Source: Anaerobacillus alkaliphilus (GTDB taxonomy: Bacteria; Bacillota; Bacilli; Bacillales; Anaerobacillaceae). Taken from it: a stretch of DNA of 64,000 nucleotides. Shown here piece after piece: positions 31,725 through 42,782 of the stretch. Under the pieces are notes generated by a model that searched no databases, had not been told where the DNA came from, and worked only from the letters and a program-made list of their open reading frames with translations. The DNA lies in assembly GCF_004116265.1 (NCBI RefSeq), contig NZ_QOUX01000025.1, positions 1 to 64,000 of the forward strand, given 5' to 3'. Every line of letters begins with the position of its first letter. The stretch's first letter is position 1. A program made the position numbers and the translations under genes.

Positions 31725-32312
31725 CTATGCTCCATTGAAATCTTCCATTTCCTCCATGTTCTCCATAGCTTCTGTATCGAGGTCGTTAAATTTTATTTCG
31801 CCTTTTTCTTCTAGGAGTTTTTTAAGATTTTCCGCATCAGTTAAAGCTGAAAGTCCTATGTTAAGACTTCCGGATAGCTCCTCGACGGTTAATTCCTGAA
31901 TTTTATAATTAATATTTTCAATGTTAATCGGTTTAATATTTTGTACCTTTTCTTTTAACTCTTCATTTTCTTTTTCCATTTCTTCTAGTTTGTTTTGCAA
32001 GTTCTCAAGTTTAGTAATAACTTGATGAGCGTAATCATTTTTAACTGGAACTGGCTTTATCTGATTTATTTGTTCAGGATTTATCTCTTTTTTATTTTCT
32101 ATATTAGTATCTTTCACCTGATTTTCCATATAAAACTGTTCCGCATCCATGTATTGCTGATAATAGGCCGGGTCTACATATTGTTGGTCCATATAGGTAG
32201 GAGCATACTGCTGATGTTGCTGTTTAAATTTGCATTGGGATCGATCCGTACACCCCCAATAACAAGGCTGCTGATTATAATAATAGAAGTAAGGCCATTG
32301 GTAGTAATACAT
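31725..32312 (-). CDS. GerPC-like spore germination protein
   Basis: A 195-residue protein from ATG 32312 (GGGGTGA upstream), starting MYYYQWPYFYYYNQQPCYWGC. A Tyr/Gln-rich N-terminus is followed by a coiled coil (about 95-135, KLENLQNKLEEMEKENEELKEK) and an acidic C-terminus. GerPC proteins of Bacillus have a similar Tyr/Gln-rich start and coiled coil. Adjacent GerPA/F-like and GerPB/D-like genes support the call. GerP proteins help germinants cross the coat. The gene has its own sigma-K-like promoter (32341-32368) and terminator, so it is a separate transcript. Confidence 0.7.
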   Translation of the reverse strand: MYYYQWPYFYYYNQQPCYWGCTDRSQCKFKQQHQQYAPTYMDQQYVDPAYYQQYMDAEQFYMENQVKDTNIENKKEINPEQINQIKPVPVKNDYAHQVITKLENLQNKLEEMEKENEELKEKVQNIKPINIENINYKIQELTVEELSGSLNIGLSALTDAENLKKLLEEKGEIKFNDLDTEAMENMEEMEDFNGA

Positions 32313-32340
32313 TTCATTCACCCCTGTTGTAGTCTCTAGA

Positions 32341-32368
32341 TAGAGTATGAAAGATGGGCTCTGGGCGT
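32341..32368 (-). promoter_or_regulatory. Sigma-K-like promoter of the GerPC-like gene
   Basis: On the minus strand, AC, then 17 bases, then CATACTCTA matches the mother-cell sigma-K pattern (AC, 16-17 bases, CATANNNTA). The -10 is about 30 bases before the start codon. Sigma-K control is usual for gerP genes. Confidence 0.55.
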
Positions 32369-32379
32369 TCACCTATTTT

Positions 32380-32421
32380 GAAAAAAATTCACCACTAATT
32401 TCAAAAGAAAATTAGTGGTGT
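32380..32421 (-). terminator. Terminator of the gerP-like small-gene operon
   Basis: CACCACTAATTT (32390-32401) pairs with AAATTAGTGGTG (32409-32420). On the minus strand it is followed by GAATTTTTTTC. It ends the operon whose last gene stops at 32442. Confidence 0.85.
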
Positions 32422-32441
32422 TCGATTTCTTATGATCATAA

Positions 32442-32669
32442 CTAAGGAATAATAATTGGTGGTACTCCCATCGGTGGATTAAACTCAATAGGTTCACCGT
32501 TTTCCTCATTATTTTCTTCTTCACCGTTTTCAGGCTCTGTTTCTTCATAATTACCTTTAGGAAATTGGGCACTAGAAGAGCGATTATCAGTAAACACAGT
32601 TTTTCCAATGTTCAAGGAACCAATGGTACTAATTGAATTTACTCGTATGTTTCGTATGTTTATTTGCAT
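32442..32669 (-). CDS. GerPB/GerPD-like small spore protein
   Basis: A 75-residue protein. Its first half (MQINIRNIRVNSISTIGSLNIGKTVFTDN) has the beta-strand pattern of GerPB/GerPD, where Ile/Val-rich strands precede an IG motif. The middle is a Glu/Asn-rich acidic run, and the C-terminus is Pro-rich (PPMGVPPIIIP). AAAGGA precedes the ATG at 32669. It follows three GerPA/F-like genes in the same direction, an arrangement like a shortened gerP operon. Assignment to B or D is not possible by eye. Confidence 0.65.
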   Translation of the reverse strand: MQINIRNIRVNSISTIGSLNIGKTVFTDNRSSSAQFPKGNYEETEPENGEEENNEENGEPIEFNPPMGVPPIIIP

Positions 32670-32694
32670 AAAATTCTAGTCCTTTCCATAAAAA

Positions 32695-32922
32695 TTAAAC
32701 TTGAGCTTGAACCTGATCTTGAATGTTAGGGTCATTATAAAGGTTTGCATTATTAAATTGCAATGGAGCAAAATTTGCGTCACCTGGATGGTGATACCCA
32801 GTGTTATTCTTAATATTACCTTGGAACCCTTTCAAAATAGAATTCCCAAAGTTTACTGAGGCATTTTCCGAAAGGTCATTAACTCTAATTCCAACAATGT
32901 TATTCATGTGAGTAGGAAACAT
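32695..32922 (-). CDS. GerPA/GerPF-like spore protein (paralogue 3)
   Basis: A 75-residue protein starting at ATG 32922 behind GGAGAAG (MFPTHMNNIVGIRVND). It shows the GerPA/GerPF pattern: VNFGNSILKGFQGNIKNNTGYHHPGDANF, NNANLYNDPNIQDQ. About two-thirds identical to the two genes upstream, so the three are tandem duplicates. Role in spore permeability is inferred from the family. Confidence 0.8.
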   Translation of the reverse strand: MFPTHMNNIVGIRVNDLSENASVNFGNSILKGFQGNIKNNTGYHHPGDANFAPLQFNNANLYNDPNIQDQVQAQV

Positions 32923-32942
32923 AAGCTTCTCCAATCATTTGA

Positions 32943-33170
32943 CTAAATTTGAGTTTGCCCTTGGTCGACAACATCCGGATCGTTCGTCAAGTTTGCATTA
33001 TTAAATTGCAAAGGTGAAAAATTAGCATCCCCTGGTTGTAAATAGCCTACATTCGACTTTAAGTTACCTTGAAATCCTTTAAGGATAGCGTTACCGAAGT
33101 TAACCGATGCATTTGCCGATAAATTGTTCATTCGTATACCAACGATGTTATTCATATGAGTAAAAAACAT
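32943..33170 (-). CDS. GerPA/GerPF-like spore protein (paralogue 2)
   Basis: A 75-residue protein from ATG 33170, eight bases after GGGAGG; the longer frame has no ribosome site and overlaps the previous gene. It carries MFFTHMNNIVGIRMNN, SVNFGNAILKGFQGNLKSNVGY and GDANFSPLQFNNANLTNDPDVVDQ, nearly identical to the neighbouring copies. Middle gene of three tandem GerPA/F-like duplicates. Confidence 0.82.
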   Translation of the reverse strand: MFFTHMNNIVGIRMNNLSANASVNFGNAILKGFQGNLKSNVGYLQPGDANFSPLQFNNANLTNDPDVVDQGQTQI

Positions 33171-33186
33171 AATGACCTCCCAAAGA

Positions 33187-33411
33187 TTAAATTTGTGCCT
33201 GAACTTGATCTTGAACGTCCGGATCATTCGTTAAGTTTGCATTATTAAATTGTAGTGGTGAGAAGTTAGCGTCACCAGCTTGAGCATAACCTACATTCAT
33301 CTTAATGTTTGCTTGATGGCCTTTATGGACGACATTACCAAAGTTGATAGAGGCGTTGGAAGAAGCACTGTTAATTCGTATCCCAAGGATATTGTTCATA
33401 TGTGTCAACAT
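33187..33411 (-). CDS. GerPA/GerPF-like spore protein (paralogue 1)
   Basis: A 74-residue protein. ATG 33411 lies six bases after GGGAGG; the ATG at 33417 abuts it. Sequence MLTHMNNILGIRINSASSNASINFGNVVHKGHQANIKMNVGY...GDANFSPLQFNNANLTNDPDVQDQ fits the GerPA/GerPF family. First gene of the minus-strand operon. Upstream on the minus strand is CATACGATA, a possible sigma-K -10. Confidence 0.82.
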   Translation of the reverse strand: MLTHMNNILGIRINSASSNASINFGNVVHKGHQANIKMNVGYAQAGDANFSPLQFNNANLTNDPDVQDQVQAQI

Positions 33412-33441
33412 AAACATCCTCCCGTTTTTTGTCCTATACTC

Positions 33442-33450
33442 TTATCGTAT
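33442..33450 (-). promoter_or_regulatory. Sigma-K-like -10 box of the gerP-like operon
   Basis: On the minus strand TCGAACATACGATAAG contains CATACGATA (CATANNNTA), about 30 bases before the first gene. The -35 is not convincing. The same CATACGATA with a nearby TCGAAC precedes the minus-strand gene at 60.6 kb. Confidence 0.4.
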
Positions 33451-33585
33451 GTTCGAGTTGGGATGATGACACAGAAAATCTAAAACAATTAAATGTAGGA
33501 AACTAGCCTAATTCTATAGCAAAAACCCAATTTTTGAATAACTATATATTGTTATGATAAATTGCTTTAGGAGGTTTGTTTTGAA

Positions 33586-34056
33586 ATGAGAATTCATATT
33601 ACGAAAAGGGGAGAAACCCTTTACGATGTAGCTGATAGGTATAAGATGGACGTTAACGTCCTGTTTGGACATAATCAACATGTTGATCCACATAATTTAC
33701 AGGAAGGAATGCAACTAACAATCCCTTCTTTAGTGGGCCTTCCAGGTGTCATGGATGATAAGCTTGATGGAAAAGGAAATGTGTGTGCCTACGTATCAGA
33801 TGAGCCGGTAAAATATAATAAATTAAACGTTCAGCACTGGCCTTCTCAAGATTATACAAAACCATTCTTTGGGACACATCATAATGAAATGGATTTTACA
33901 AATCCTGTTTATTATCCACAACACACAACCTACCATGCTCCAACACCAGTGCCACACCGTTACCAGCAACACCAAGAGCAACAACAATATCAATATCAAC
34001 CACAGCAACAGCAACAATACTATCAATACCCACAACCACCAAACTGGAATTATTAA
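33586..34056 (+). CDS. LysM-domain protein with Gln/Tyr/His-rich tail, probable spore protein
   Basis: A 156-residue protein. An N-terminal LysM repeat (residues about 2-48: IHITKRGETLYDVADRYKMDVNVLFGHNQHV...LQEGMQLTIP) should bind peptidoglycan or spore cortex. The rest is low complexity, rich in Tyr, His, Pro and Gln, ending in Q-rich runs and PPNWNY. The domain plan resembles SafA and other LysM coat-morphogenesis proteins. No signal peptide, consistent with mother-cell assembly. AGGAGG precedes ATG 33586. Confidence 0.82.
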   Translation: MRIHITKRGETLYDVADRYKMDVNVLFGHNQHVDPHNLQEGMQLTIPSLVGLPGVMDDKLDGKGNVCAYVSDEPVKYNKLNVQHWPSQDYTKPFFGTHHNEMDFTNPVYYPQHTTYHAPTPVPHRYQQHQEQQQYQYQPQQQQQYYQYPQPPNWNY

Positions 34057-34061
34057 TAAGG

Positions 34062-34099
34062 AAAGAAGCTAGTTTTTGAGAAAATTAGCTTCTTTTTTG
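34062..34099 (+). terminator. Terminator after the LysM gene
   Basis: AAGAAGCTA pairs with TAGCTTCTT around a 14-base loop, followed by TTTT. Confidence 0.85.
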
Positions 34100-34251
34100 T
34101 CTAGCTAAATTGTAAGCAAACGTGACGAGATGCTGCGTATTTCTAATTGGAAGAAACTAATTGTAAATACTCGCTATGTATTGATGAGTATAAAAGCATT
34201 TTTTGATATAATAACCGAATGAGGATATGAGATAAAAAAGGAGCACAAAAA

Positions 34252-34935
34252 ATGCTGGAATACCATGAATGGAAACATGTATTTAAATTGGATCCAAATA
34301 AAGAAATAAACGCTCACGATCTTGAGCGAATTTGTGAGTCAGGAACAGATGGCATTATCATTGGCGGAAGTGATGGTGTAACAGAAGATAATGTCATAGA
34401 TCTTCTCATGAGAATTCGACGCTACTCTGTGCCTTGTGCTTTAGAAGTTTCTTCCATAGATGTAGTAATTCCAGGGTTTGACTATTACTTTATCCCTTCT
34501 ATTTTGAACAGTAATTCAACAGATTGGATTACAGGATTACATCATCAGGCTGTAAAAGAATTTGGAGCAATTATGAATTGGGATGAAATTATTATGGAAG
34601 GTTATTGTGTCTTAAACCCGAATAGTAAAGTTGCAGGTTTAACAGAGGCTAATACTGAGCTAGCGATGGAAGACATTGTAGCCTATGCCCAAATGGCAGA
34701 AAAGATGTTCCGGTTCCCAATCTTTTATTTAGAATATAGCGGAACTTACGGAGATCTTGAAGTAGTAAAAGAAGTAAGTGATGAACTACAAACAACGAAG
34801 CTCTTTTATGGCGGCGGAATCCAAACGCTAGAGCAAGCGAAAGAAATGGCACAATACGCAGATACAATCGTTGTCGGAAATATTATTTATGATAATCTAG
34901 AAACAGCACTTTCTACTGTGAAATGTAAATCTTAA
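34252..34935 (+). CDS. pcrB: Heptaprenylglyceryl phosphate synthase PcrB
   Basis: A 227-residue TIM-barrel prenyltransferase that joins sn-glycerol-1-phosphate and heptaprenyl diphosphate in Bacillus. Motifs are [63 protein letters not shown] and the phosphate-binding [13 protein letters not shown] and [18 protein letters not shown] precedes ATG 34252. It is first in the pcrB-pcrA-ligA-camS block, as in B. subtilis. Confidence 0.95.
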   Translation: MLEYHEWKHVFKLDPNKEINAHDLERICESGTDGIIIGGSDGVTEDNVIDLLMRIRRYSVPCALEVSSIDVVIPGFDYYFIPSILNSNSTDWITGLHHQAVKEFGAIMNWDEIIMEGYCVLNPNSKVAGLTEANTELAMEDIVAYAQMAEKMFRFPIFYLEYSGTYGDLEVVKEVSDELQTTKLFYGGGIQTLEQAKEMAQYADTIVVGNIIYDNLETALSTVKCKS

Positions 34936-35045
34936 TTGTGAATTAAGATTTAAGAATTATGAATTGTTGAGGGACAAGCTATGCAACATTTTACATTCCC
35001 CATTTTGCATTCTAAATTCTACATTTTACATTCTACATTAATTAC
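34936..35045 (+). repeat. Heptad-repeat spacer between pcrB and pcrA (mixed type)
   Basis: The left part consists of AATTNTG/AATTAAG heptads like those in the pur operon. The right part consists of ATTCTAC/ATTTTAC heptads like those before ligA. The two halves are not complementary, so this copy does not form the long hairpin and looks like a hybrid. Confidence 0.7.
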
Positions 35046-35088
35046 TTTAAAATAAAGAGAACATATGTTTTGGTGGTGGGGGTAAAAA

Positions 35089-37320
35089 ATGAACGCACAA
35101 TCAATATTAAGTGGATTAAATAACGAACAACGTGAAGCTGTAAAGCATACAGATGGAGCCCTATTAATTATGGCTGGTGCTGGCTCAGGAAAAACAAGAG
35201 TATTAACAAACCGAATTGCCTATTTAATTGGTGAAAAACAAGCTGCGCCATGGTCAATTCTAGCAATCACGTTTACGAATAAAGCTGCAAAAGAAATGAA
35301 GGAACGTGTCAAAAAAATTATTGGCCCTACAGCAGAGGATATCTGGATTTCTACATTCCACTCGATGTGTGTCCGTATCTTAAGAAGAGACATAGATCGA
35401 ATCGGTGTGAAACGAAGCTTTACGATTTTAGATCCAGGTGATCAACTGTCGGTAATTAAGCAAATTTTAAAGCAAAAAAACATTGATTCTAAGAAATTTG
35501 AACCTAGAAGTTTATTAGGTAGTATTAGCAGTGCAAAGAACGAGTTAAAGACGGTTAAAGAATATCAACAAATTGCAAAAGGCCCTTACGAATCAACTGT
35601 TGCTGATGTATATGAAGCATATCAAAAAGAACTTCGTAAAAATCATGCGCTAGACTTTGATGACTTAATTATGACGACAATTCAATTGTTCAAGCAGGTT
35701 CCTGAAGTTCTTGAATTTTATCAACGAAAATTCCAGTATATTCACGTTGATGAGTATCAGGATACAAATAGAGCTCAGTATATGCTCGTAAAAATGATTG
35801 CCGAGCGCTACAAAAACATTTGTGTAGTAGGGGATTCCGATCAGTCAATCTATCGCTGGCGTGGGGCTGATATTACGAATATATTAACGTTCGAGACTGA
35901 TTATCCAACTTCAACAACGATTATGTTGGAACAGAATTATCGTTCAACAAAAACTATTTTACAAGCGGCAAATCAAGTTATTAATAATAACCTGAACCGT
36001 AAGCCGAAAAATTTATGGACAGAAAATCAGCAAGGTGACAATATTGCTTGCTTTATTGGCGATACTGAACATGATGAAGCTTACTTTGTTGTTGGAAAAA
36101 TTAAAGAACTAATGAAGGAACATGATTATAAGCTTACCGACATGGCCATTTTGTACCGCACAAATGCTCAGTCACGTGTGATTGAGGAATTATTAGTGAA
36201 ATCCAACATTAACTACAACATTGTTGGCGGGACTAAGTTCTATGATCGTAAAGAGATTAAAGATCTTTTGGCTTATTTACGTGTTGTGGCCAACCCTGAC
36301 GATGATATTTCATTACGACGCATTATCAATGTACCTAAGCGCGGAATTGGCGCAACAACGATTGAGAAAATTGCTGATTTTGCAGGGGCTCAAGGAATAT
36401 CTATTTTCCAAGCATTACATGAAGTTGAGCAAATGGGCTTAGCCAAAGGAACTACGAATAAACTTGTCGAATTTATTGATCAAATGCGTGGCTGGGTACA
36501 GCTTGAAGAGTACTTATCGGTGACAGAGCTTGTTGAGGAATTACTAGAAAAGACGGGTTATCGAGAAATGCTTAAATTGGAAAAGACAATTGAATCACAG
36601 GCCCGTTTAGAAAATATAGATGAATTCTTATCTGTTACGAATGAGTTTGAAAAAAGAACTGACGATAAATCATTAGTAGCATTTTTAACAGATTTGGCGT
36701 TAGTTGCAGATATTGATAAAGTTGATGAAGACGAGAATGAACAACAAGACTCTGACCGTGTGTTATTAATGACTTTGCACTCGGCAAAAGGATTAGAGTT
36801 CCCGGTAGTCTTCTTAATTGGGATGGAGGAAGGTGTATTTCCTCATAGCCGCTCTCTTTTTGAAGAAGAAGAGATGGAAGAAGAAAGACGACTTGCTTAT
36901 GTAGGAATTACACGTGCAGAGCAACGCTTATACTTGTCTTGTGCAAAAATGAGAACGCTATTTGGACGTACGAATACAAATCCGCAATCTCGCTTTATTA
37001 AAGAAATTCCAAGCGAAGTACTTGAATCGTTAAACGAACAAAAAGAAGCACCAGCTTGGGCGAAAACATCAAGACCTAGCCCAGCAGCCGCTCCACAGAG
37101 ACAACGAATGATGGCATCTTCCCGTCCGCAAATGACAACAACTGGTGGCGATCAATTCTCTTGGCAAGTAGGCGACAAGGCTGAGCATAAAAAATGGGGC
37201 ATAGGAACAGTCGTTAGTATGAAAGGTTCTAGTGAGAATGTCGAACTGGACATTGCTTTCCCACAACCTATTGGTATCAAACGTCTAGCAGCTAAATTTG
37301 CGCCGATAAACAAAGTTTAG
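35089..37320 (+). CDS. pcrA: ATP-dependent DNA helicase PcrA
   Basis: A 743-residue UvrD-family 3'-5' helicase, essential in Bacillus, acting in repair and replication restart. Superfamily 1 motifs are in order: [10 protein letters not shown], Ia [87 protein letters not shown] linker and a C-terminal Tudor-like domain ([22 protein letters not shown]) follow; this domain binds RNA polymerase in other PcrA proteins. GGTGGGGG precedes ATG 35089. Confidence 0.97.
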   Translation: MNAQSILSGLNNEQREAVKHTDGALLIMAGAGSGKTRVLTNRIAYLIGEKQAAPWSILAITFTNKAAKEMKERVKKIIGPTAEDIWISTFHSMCVRILRRDIDRIGVKRSFTILDPGDQLSVIKQILKQKNIDSKKFEPRSLLGSISSAKNELKTVKEYQQIAKGPYESTVADVYEAYQKELRKNHALDFDDLIMTTIQLFKQVPEVLEFYQRKFQYIHVDEYQDTNRAQYMLVKMIAERYKNICVVGDSDQSIYRWRGADITNILTFETDYPTSTTIMLEQNYRSTKTILQAANQVINNNLNRKPKNLWTENQQGDNIACFIGDTEHDEAYFVVGKIKELMKEHDYKLTDMAILYRTNAQSRVIEELLVKSNINYNIVGGTKFYDRKEIKDLLAYLRVVANPDDDISLRRIINVPKRGIGATTIEKIADFAGAQGISIFQALHEVEQMGLAKGTTNKLVEFIDQMRGWVQLEEYLSVTELVEELLEKTGYREMLKLEKTIESQARLENIDEFLSVTNEFEKRTDDKSLVAFLTDLALVADIDKVDEDENEQQDSDRVLLMTLHSAKGLEFPVVFLIGMEEGVFPHSRSLFEEEEMEEERRLAYVGITRAEQRLYLSCAKMRTLFGRTNTNPQSRFIKEIPSEVLESLNEQKEAPAWAKTSRPSPAAAPQRQRMMASSRPQMTTTGGDQFSWQVGDKAEHKKWGIGTVVSMKGSSENVELDIAFPQPIGIKRLAAKFAPINKV

Positions 37321-39456
<2,136 letters not shown>

Positions 39457-39516
39457 TCGGGTGGGTGGCTTACGAGTCATCCTCCGAGCTGTGTTTAGGT
39501 AGAGGAGGGTGTCATT

Positions 39517-40674
39517 TTGAAACGTTTCGTAAGTGTACTAGCGATAACGACACTTTTTTTATCGGGATGTATTGGGGTACTCGAAAAAGAAGAAGAAATT
39601 ATAGTTATTGAAGATACAGAAGATGATGAGCAGGTTATTATTAGTCCAAATTTAAATACACCAGAAAACTATTACCGAACAGTTCTGCATGAAGGAGATT
39701 ATCGCCATAGTGAAGCTAGAGGCTTAGTGCCACATGCTGTGTTTAATCGAATTGATATTAATCAACTAGAAATTGGATTAATGGAGCTAGCTTCTACGAG
39801 GTTTTCGCAAAATCAATATTTCTTTCAGGAAGGTCAGTATTTAGAGGGATCATTAATTAATCGATGGCTACGAAGATACAATCCAGAAATGGAAAGCCAT
39901 CGTGAAGGCTTAAATCCACCGTTAGGAGAAGGCGATACGGAGAGAGAAAAACATGAAAATCAACCGTCTTACTTGTCTCATATTATGGAACACAATTATT
40001 TAAAGGGTGTTGAAGACGGCGGGTCTCTTGAATTAGGTGGCTTAGTATTGGGGATCTCTTTAAACTCAATGTATTACTATCAAACGGAGGTTGGTGGTCC
40101 ATCGTTTGAAGTTCCTTTAGATGAAGAGGACATATTGGCAGAAGGAAAACGAATTGCGATTGAAGTATTAAACCGAGTTCGTGAGAGAGACAACCTAGCT
40201 AATGTTCCAATTATGATTGCCCTTTATAAAGAAGAAGTTCGGAGATCACTAGTACCTGGGACATTTATGGCCATGACAGTGATTGAACCAGGGAAACGTA
40301 TTGAACGTTGGGAAACCATTAATGAAGCGTACTACTTTTATCCGTCAAGGCAAGCCACACAGGATTTTCGGGAAGACGCCAACCGCTTTGCGAACTTTAA
40401 GCAGGACATCGACGGCTTCTTTGACAATTATGTAGGTGTTGTAGGCAAAGGTCGCTATAAAAACGATCAACTTCAAGAGTTAACGATTACAATTAACTTA
40501 CAAACTAGCAGCAAAGCAGAAATTATTGCAATGAGTCAATATATAACCGATCGAATGAAAAAACATTTTCCAACCACACTAACGGTTCAAATCTACTTAA
40601 CATCGTTAGAAGGCGCTGAGAGTATTATTGTCCGACACTCAGAACAAGAACCTTTTGTGCATATTTACCGTTAA
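39517..40674 (+). CDS. camS: CamS family sex-pheromone lipoprotein (YerH)
   Basis: A 385-residue lipoprotein with signal peptide and lipobox LSGC (Cys18), an acidic linker (EKEEEIIVIEDTEDDEQV), and the CamS domain (NYYRTVLHEGDYRHSEARGLV, FNRIDINQLEIGLMELA, FDNYVGVVGKGRY). In enterococci and staphylococci the cleaved signal peptide of CamS-type proteins is a mating pheromone. In Bacillus the role is unknown. TTG 39517 follows GAGGAGGGTG. Position after ligA matches B. subtilis yerH. Confidence 0.93.
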   Translation: MKRFVSVLAITTLFLSGCIGVLEKEEEIIVIEDTEDDEQVIISPNLNTPENYYRTVLHEGDYRHSEARGLVPHAVFNRIDINQLEIGLMELASTRFSQNQYFFQEGQYLEGSLINRWLRRYNPEMESHREGLNPPLGEGDTEREKHENQPSYLSHIMEHNYLKGVEDGGSLELGGLVLGISLNSMYYYQTEVGGPSFEVPLDEEDILAEGKRIAIEVLNRVRERDNLANVPIMIALYKEEVRRSLVPGTFMAMTVIEPGKRIERWETINEAYYFYPSRQATQDFREDANRFANFKQDIDGFFDNYVGVVGKGRYKNDQLQELTITINLQTSSKAEIIAMSQYITDRMKKHFPTTLTVQIYLTSLEGAESIIVRHSEQEPFVHIYR

Positions 40675-40680
40675 AAACAG

Positions 40681-40711
40681 AAACGGCTATCAATGTGATA
40701 GTCGTTTTTTG
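40681..40711 (+). terminator. Terminator after camS
   Basis: AAACGGCTATCA pairs with TGATAGTCGTTT around ATG (one G-T), followed by TTT. Confidence 0.88.
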
Positions 40712-40757
40712 CTATGGAAGTAAAGGAATAAGCCTAAGATTGTGGGTGTGAAATTGG

Positions 40758-40790
40758 TCAGTTCAATTGGACTGATTTATTTTTTTTTTT
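40758..40790 (+). terminator. Second hairpin with long T-run
   Basis: TCAGTTC-AATT-GGACTGA is followed by TTTAT and an unbroken run of T's up to 40790. It lies only 47 bases after the camS terminator with no gene between, so it may be a back-up terminator or the end of a short unannotated RNA. Confidence 0.65.
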
Positions 40791-41111
40791 GTAATGAAAA
40801 AAGAAATAAAATTATATAGAAATAAAATTAAAAATCAAGCTATTTTATACTTTGTTCAAAAAAAATTCAAATTTATTTAAATTTAGTTAGGTGTATTTAT
40901 ATTCTTATATACAGGAGAAAATGCGTTGTTCGGCATAAAAGGTGAATAATTATACTAATAGAATTTTATTTTGCTAACTTTCCGACTGTTCGGTTAATTA
41001 CTTTGTGTTATATTATCAACTATCTTCTTATATGTATAGGTTAACAGTGCTTTTTAGTTAATGTATAAAGCTGTATAGGAAAAATGTGTCTGGGGAATAG
41101 GAGGTGGAAAT
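40791..41111 (+). other. A/T-rich leader of the symporter operon
   Basis: A ~320-base stretch without a convincing gene. TTGTTCGG (40926-40933) and CTGTTCGG (40986-40993) share GTTCGG 60 bases apart, which could be a repeated regulator site. Several A/T-rich -10-like sequences exist, none with a clear -35. In B. subtilis opuE has sigma-A and sigma-B promoters, but I do not see a clear sigma-B site here. Confidence 0.35.
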
Positions 41112-41216
41112 ATGGAGCACGCATTATCAGCAGCAACCTGGTTTTGGTTATTTATTCCGATGCCATTACTAATCGTGCTATCTGTCATCACATATTTTAC
41201 TGAAGGGAGAGAATAA
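41112..41216 (+). CDS. Symporter small accessory protein (34 aa)
   Basis: ATG 41112 follows AGGAGG at correct spacing and encodes 34 residues: a short amphipathic start (MEHALSAATWFWLF), one TM segment (IPMPLLIVLSVITYF) and a charged end (TEGRE). The stop is two bases before the start of the sodium symporter. Small single-TM proteins of this size are commonly found before SSS-family symporters and are annotated as small accessory proteins. A stabilising or regulatory subunit role is inferred. Confidence 0.75.
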   Translation: MEHALSAATWFWLFIPMPLLIVLSVITYFTEGRE

Positions 41217-41218
41217 CA

Positions 41219-42697
41219 TTGGAAACAGCAACGTTAGTTACGTTTATAGTTTACTTAGTTGGGATGCTGGCAATCGGTCTTTTTGCTTATCGAATGACTA
41301 GCAATTTATCAGATTATGTTCTAGGAGGAAGGAGGTTAGGTGGGGGAGTCGCCGCGTTGAGTGCGGGTGCCTCTGACATGAGTAGTTGGTTATTGCTAGG
41401 TTTACCTGGGTACGCATATATTGCTGGTATGGAAGCGATTTGGATTTCCGTAGGTTTAGCTGTTGGGGCATACTTAAATTGGCAGTTTATCGCTACTCGC
41501 TTACGAAAGTACACTGAGATTGCAGGAGACTCTATTACAGTACCTGATTTCTTAGAAAACCGTTTTCGAGATGACTCAAAAATTCTTCGGGTAATTTCTG
41601 CATTTGTCATCTTAATCTTCTTCGCCTTTTATACATCTTCAGGTCTTGTCGGAGGAGCTTATTTATTTGAAGCTTCATTCGGATTAACTTATACTCAGGC
41701 ATTATGGATAGGTGCTATTGTAATTATTTCATATACGTTCTTAGGTGGATTTTTAGCAGTCAGCTGGACAGATTTCTTCCAAGGGATCTTAATGTTCTTG
41801 GCTCTAATCATTGTTCCGATAGTTGCTATTGCTGAAATGGGTGGCTGGAGTGCAACGGTTTCAGCGGTAGGGAATGTGGACCCAGCTCATCTAGATGTAT
41901 TTGCTGGTGTAACAGCGATGGGGATTATTTCTTTAGCTGCTTGGGGCTTAGGTTATTTTGGTCAACCTCATATCATCACGCGTTTTATGGCTGTGAAATC
42001 GTCTAAAGAAATTCCTAAAGCTAGATTAGTAGGGATGAGTTGGATGGTATTAGCATTGATGGGAGCAATCTTTACTGGATTTGTTGGGATTGCTTACTTC
42101 TCAGCAAATGGTCCAGCAGATGCGATTGCTGATGGCGCCCATGAAACAGTATTTATCCTATTTACCCAAATCTTATTTAATCCTTGGGTATCTGGTTTCT
42201 TACTGGCAGCTATTTTAGCAGCAATTATGAGCACAATTGACTCACAATTATTAGTATCTTCAAGTGCGATTACTGAGGACTTCTATAAAGCTATTTTTAG
42301 AAAAAATGCTAGTCAAACTGAACTGGTTTGGGTCGGTAGAGCAGGGGTTGTCTTAATTGCAATTATTGCGATTATCCTCGCTTACAATCCGGAAAGTTCA
42401 GTACTAGATCTAGTATCATATGCGTGGGCAGGCTTTGGAGCAGCGTTTGGGCCTGTCATTATTCTAGCATTGTTCTGGAGACGCATGACTCGAAATGGTG
42501 CATTAGCTGGAATGATCGTTGGTGCAGTAACAGTCTTTGTCTGGAGTGAGCTATCAGGTGGTTTATTCGACCTATATGAAATTGTTCCAGGATTTATCTT
42601 TGGCTGGATTGCCATTATGGTCGTTAGCTTAATTGGTAAAGAACCATCGCAAGAAATCTTAGATGAATTTGATAGTGTAAAAACTAGTAAAATATAA
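41219..42697 (+). CDS. opuE: Sodium/proline symporter (PutP/OpuE, SSS family)
   Basis: A 492-residue transporter with about 13 TM segments. SSS signatures are visible: VLGGRRLGGGVAALSAGASDMSSWLLLGLPG near the N-terminus, GDSITVPDFLENRF, WTDFFQGILMF, and ILAAIMSTIDSQLLVSSS with sodium-site Ser/Thr residues. TTG 41219 lies after GGGAGAG at the end of the accessory gene. It occupies the opuE position downstream of camS as in B. subtilis. Proline uptake for osmoprotection or nutrition is likely; which of the two cannot be told. Confidence 0.92.
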   Translation: METATLVTFIVYLVGMLAIGLFAYRMTSNLSDYVLGGRRLGGGVAALSAGASDMSSWLLLGLPGYAYIAGMEAIWISVGLAVGAYLNWQFIATRLRKYTEIAGDSITVPDFLENRFRDDSKILRVISAFVILIFFAFYTSSGLVGGAYLFEASFGLTYTQALWIGAIVIISYTFLGGFLAVSWTDFFQGILMFLALIIVPIVAIAEMGGWSATVSAVGNVDPAHLDVFAGVTAMGIISLAAWGLGYFGQPHIITRFMAVKSSKEIPKARLVGMSWMVLALMGAIFTGFVGIAYFSANGPADAIADGAHETVFILFTQILFNPWVSGFLLAAILAAIMSTIDSQLLVSSSAITEDFYKAIFRKNASQTELVWVGRAGVVLIAIIAIILAYNPESSVLDLVSYAWAGFGAAFGPVIILALFWRRMTRNGALAGMIVGAVTVFVWSELSGGLFDLYEIVPGFIFGWIAIMVVSLIGKEPSQEILDEFDSVKTSKI

Positions 42698-42704
42698 TTA
42701 TTTG

Positions 42705-42747
42705 TGGAAAAAACACACCTTTAGATGGTGTGTTTTTTCCATTTTTG
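42705..42747 (+). terminator. Terminator after the proline symporter
   Basis: TGGAAAAAACACACC pairs perfectly with GGTGTGTTTTTTCCA around TTTAGAT, followed by TTTTT. Symmetric enough to act in both directions. Confidence 0.9.
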
Positions 42748-42782
42748 TTAGAATAAGAGAAATGGTGTCGAAGGAGGAAGAA

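Noticed and set aside
32369-32608. Minus-strand frame overlapping the GerPB/D-like gene
   Set aside because: No ribosome site, low-complexity basic translation, and it overlaps a better supported gene and a terminator.
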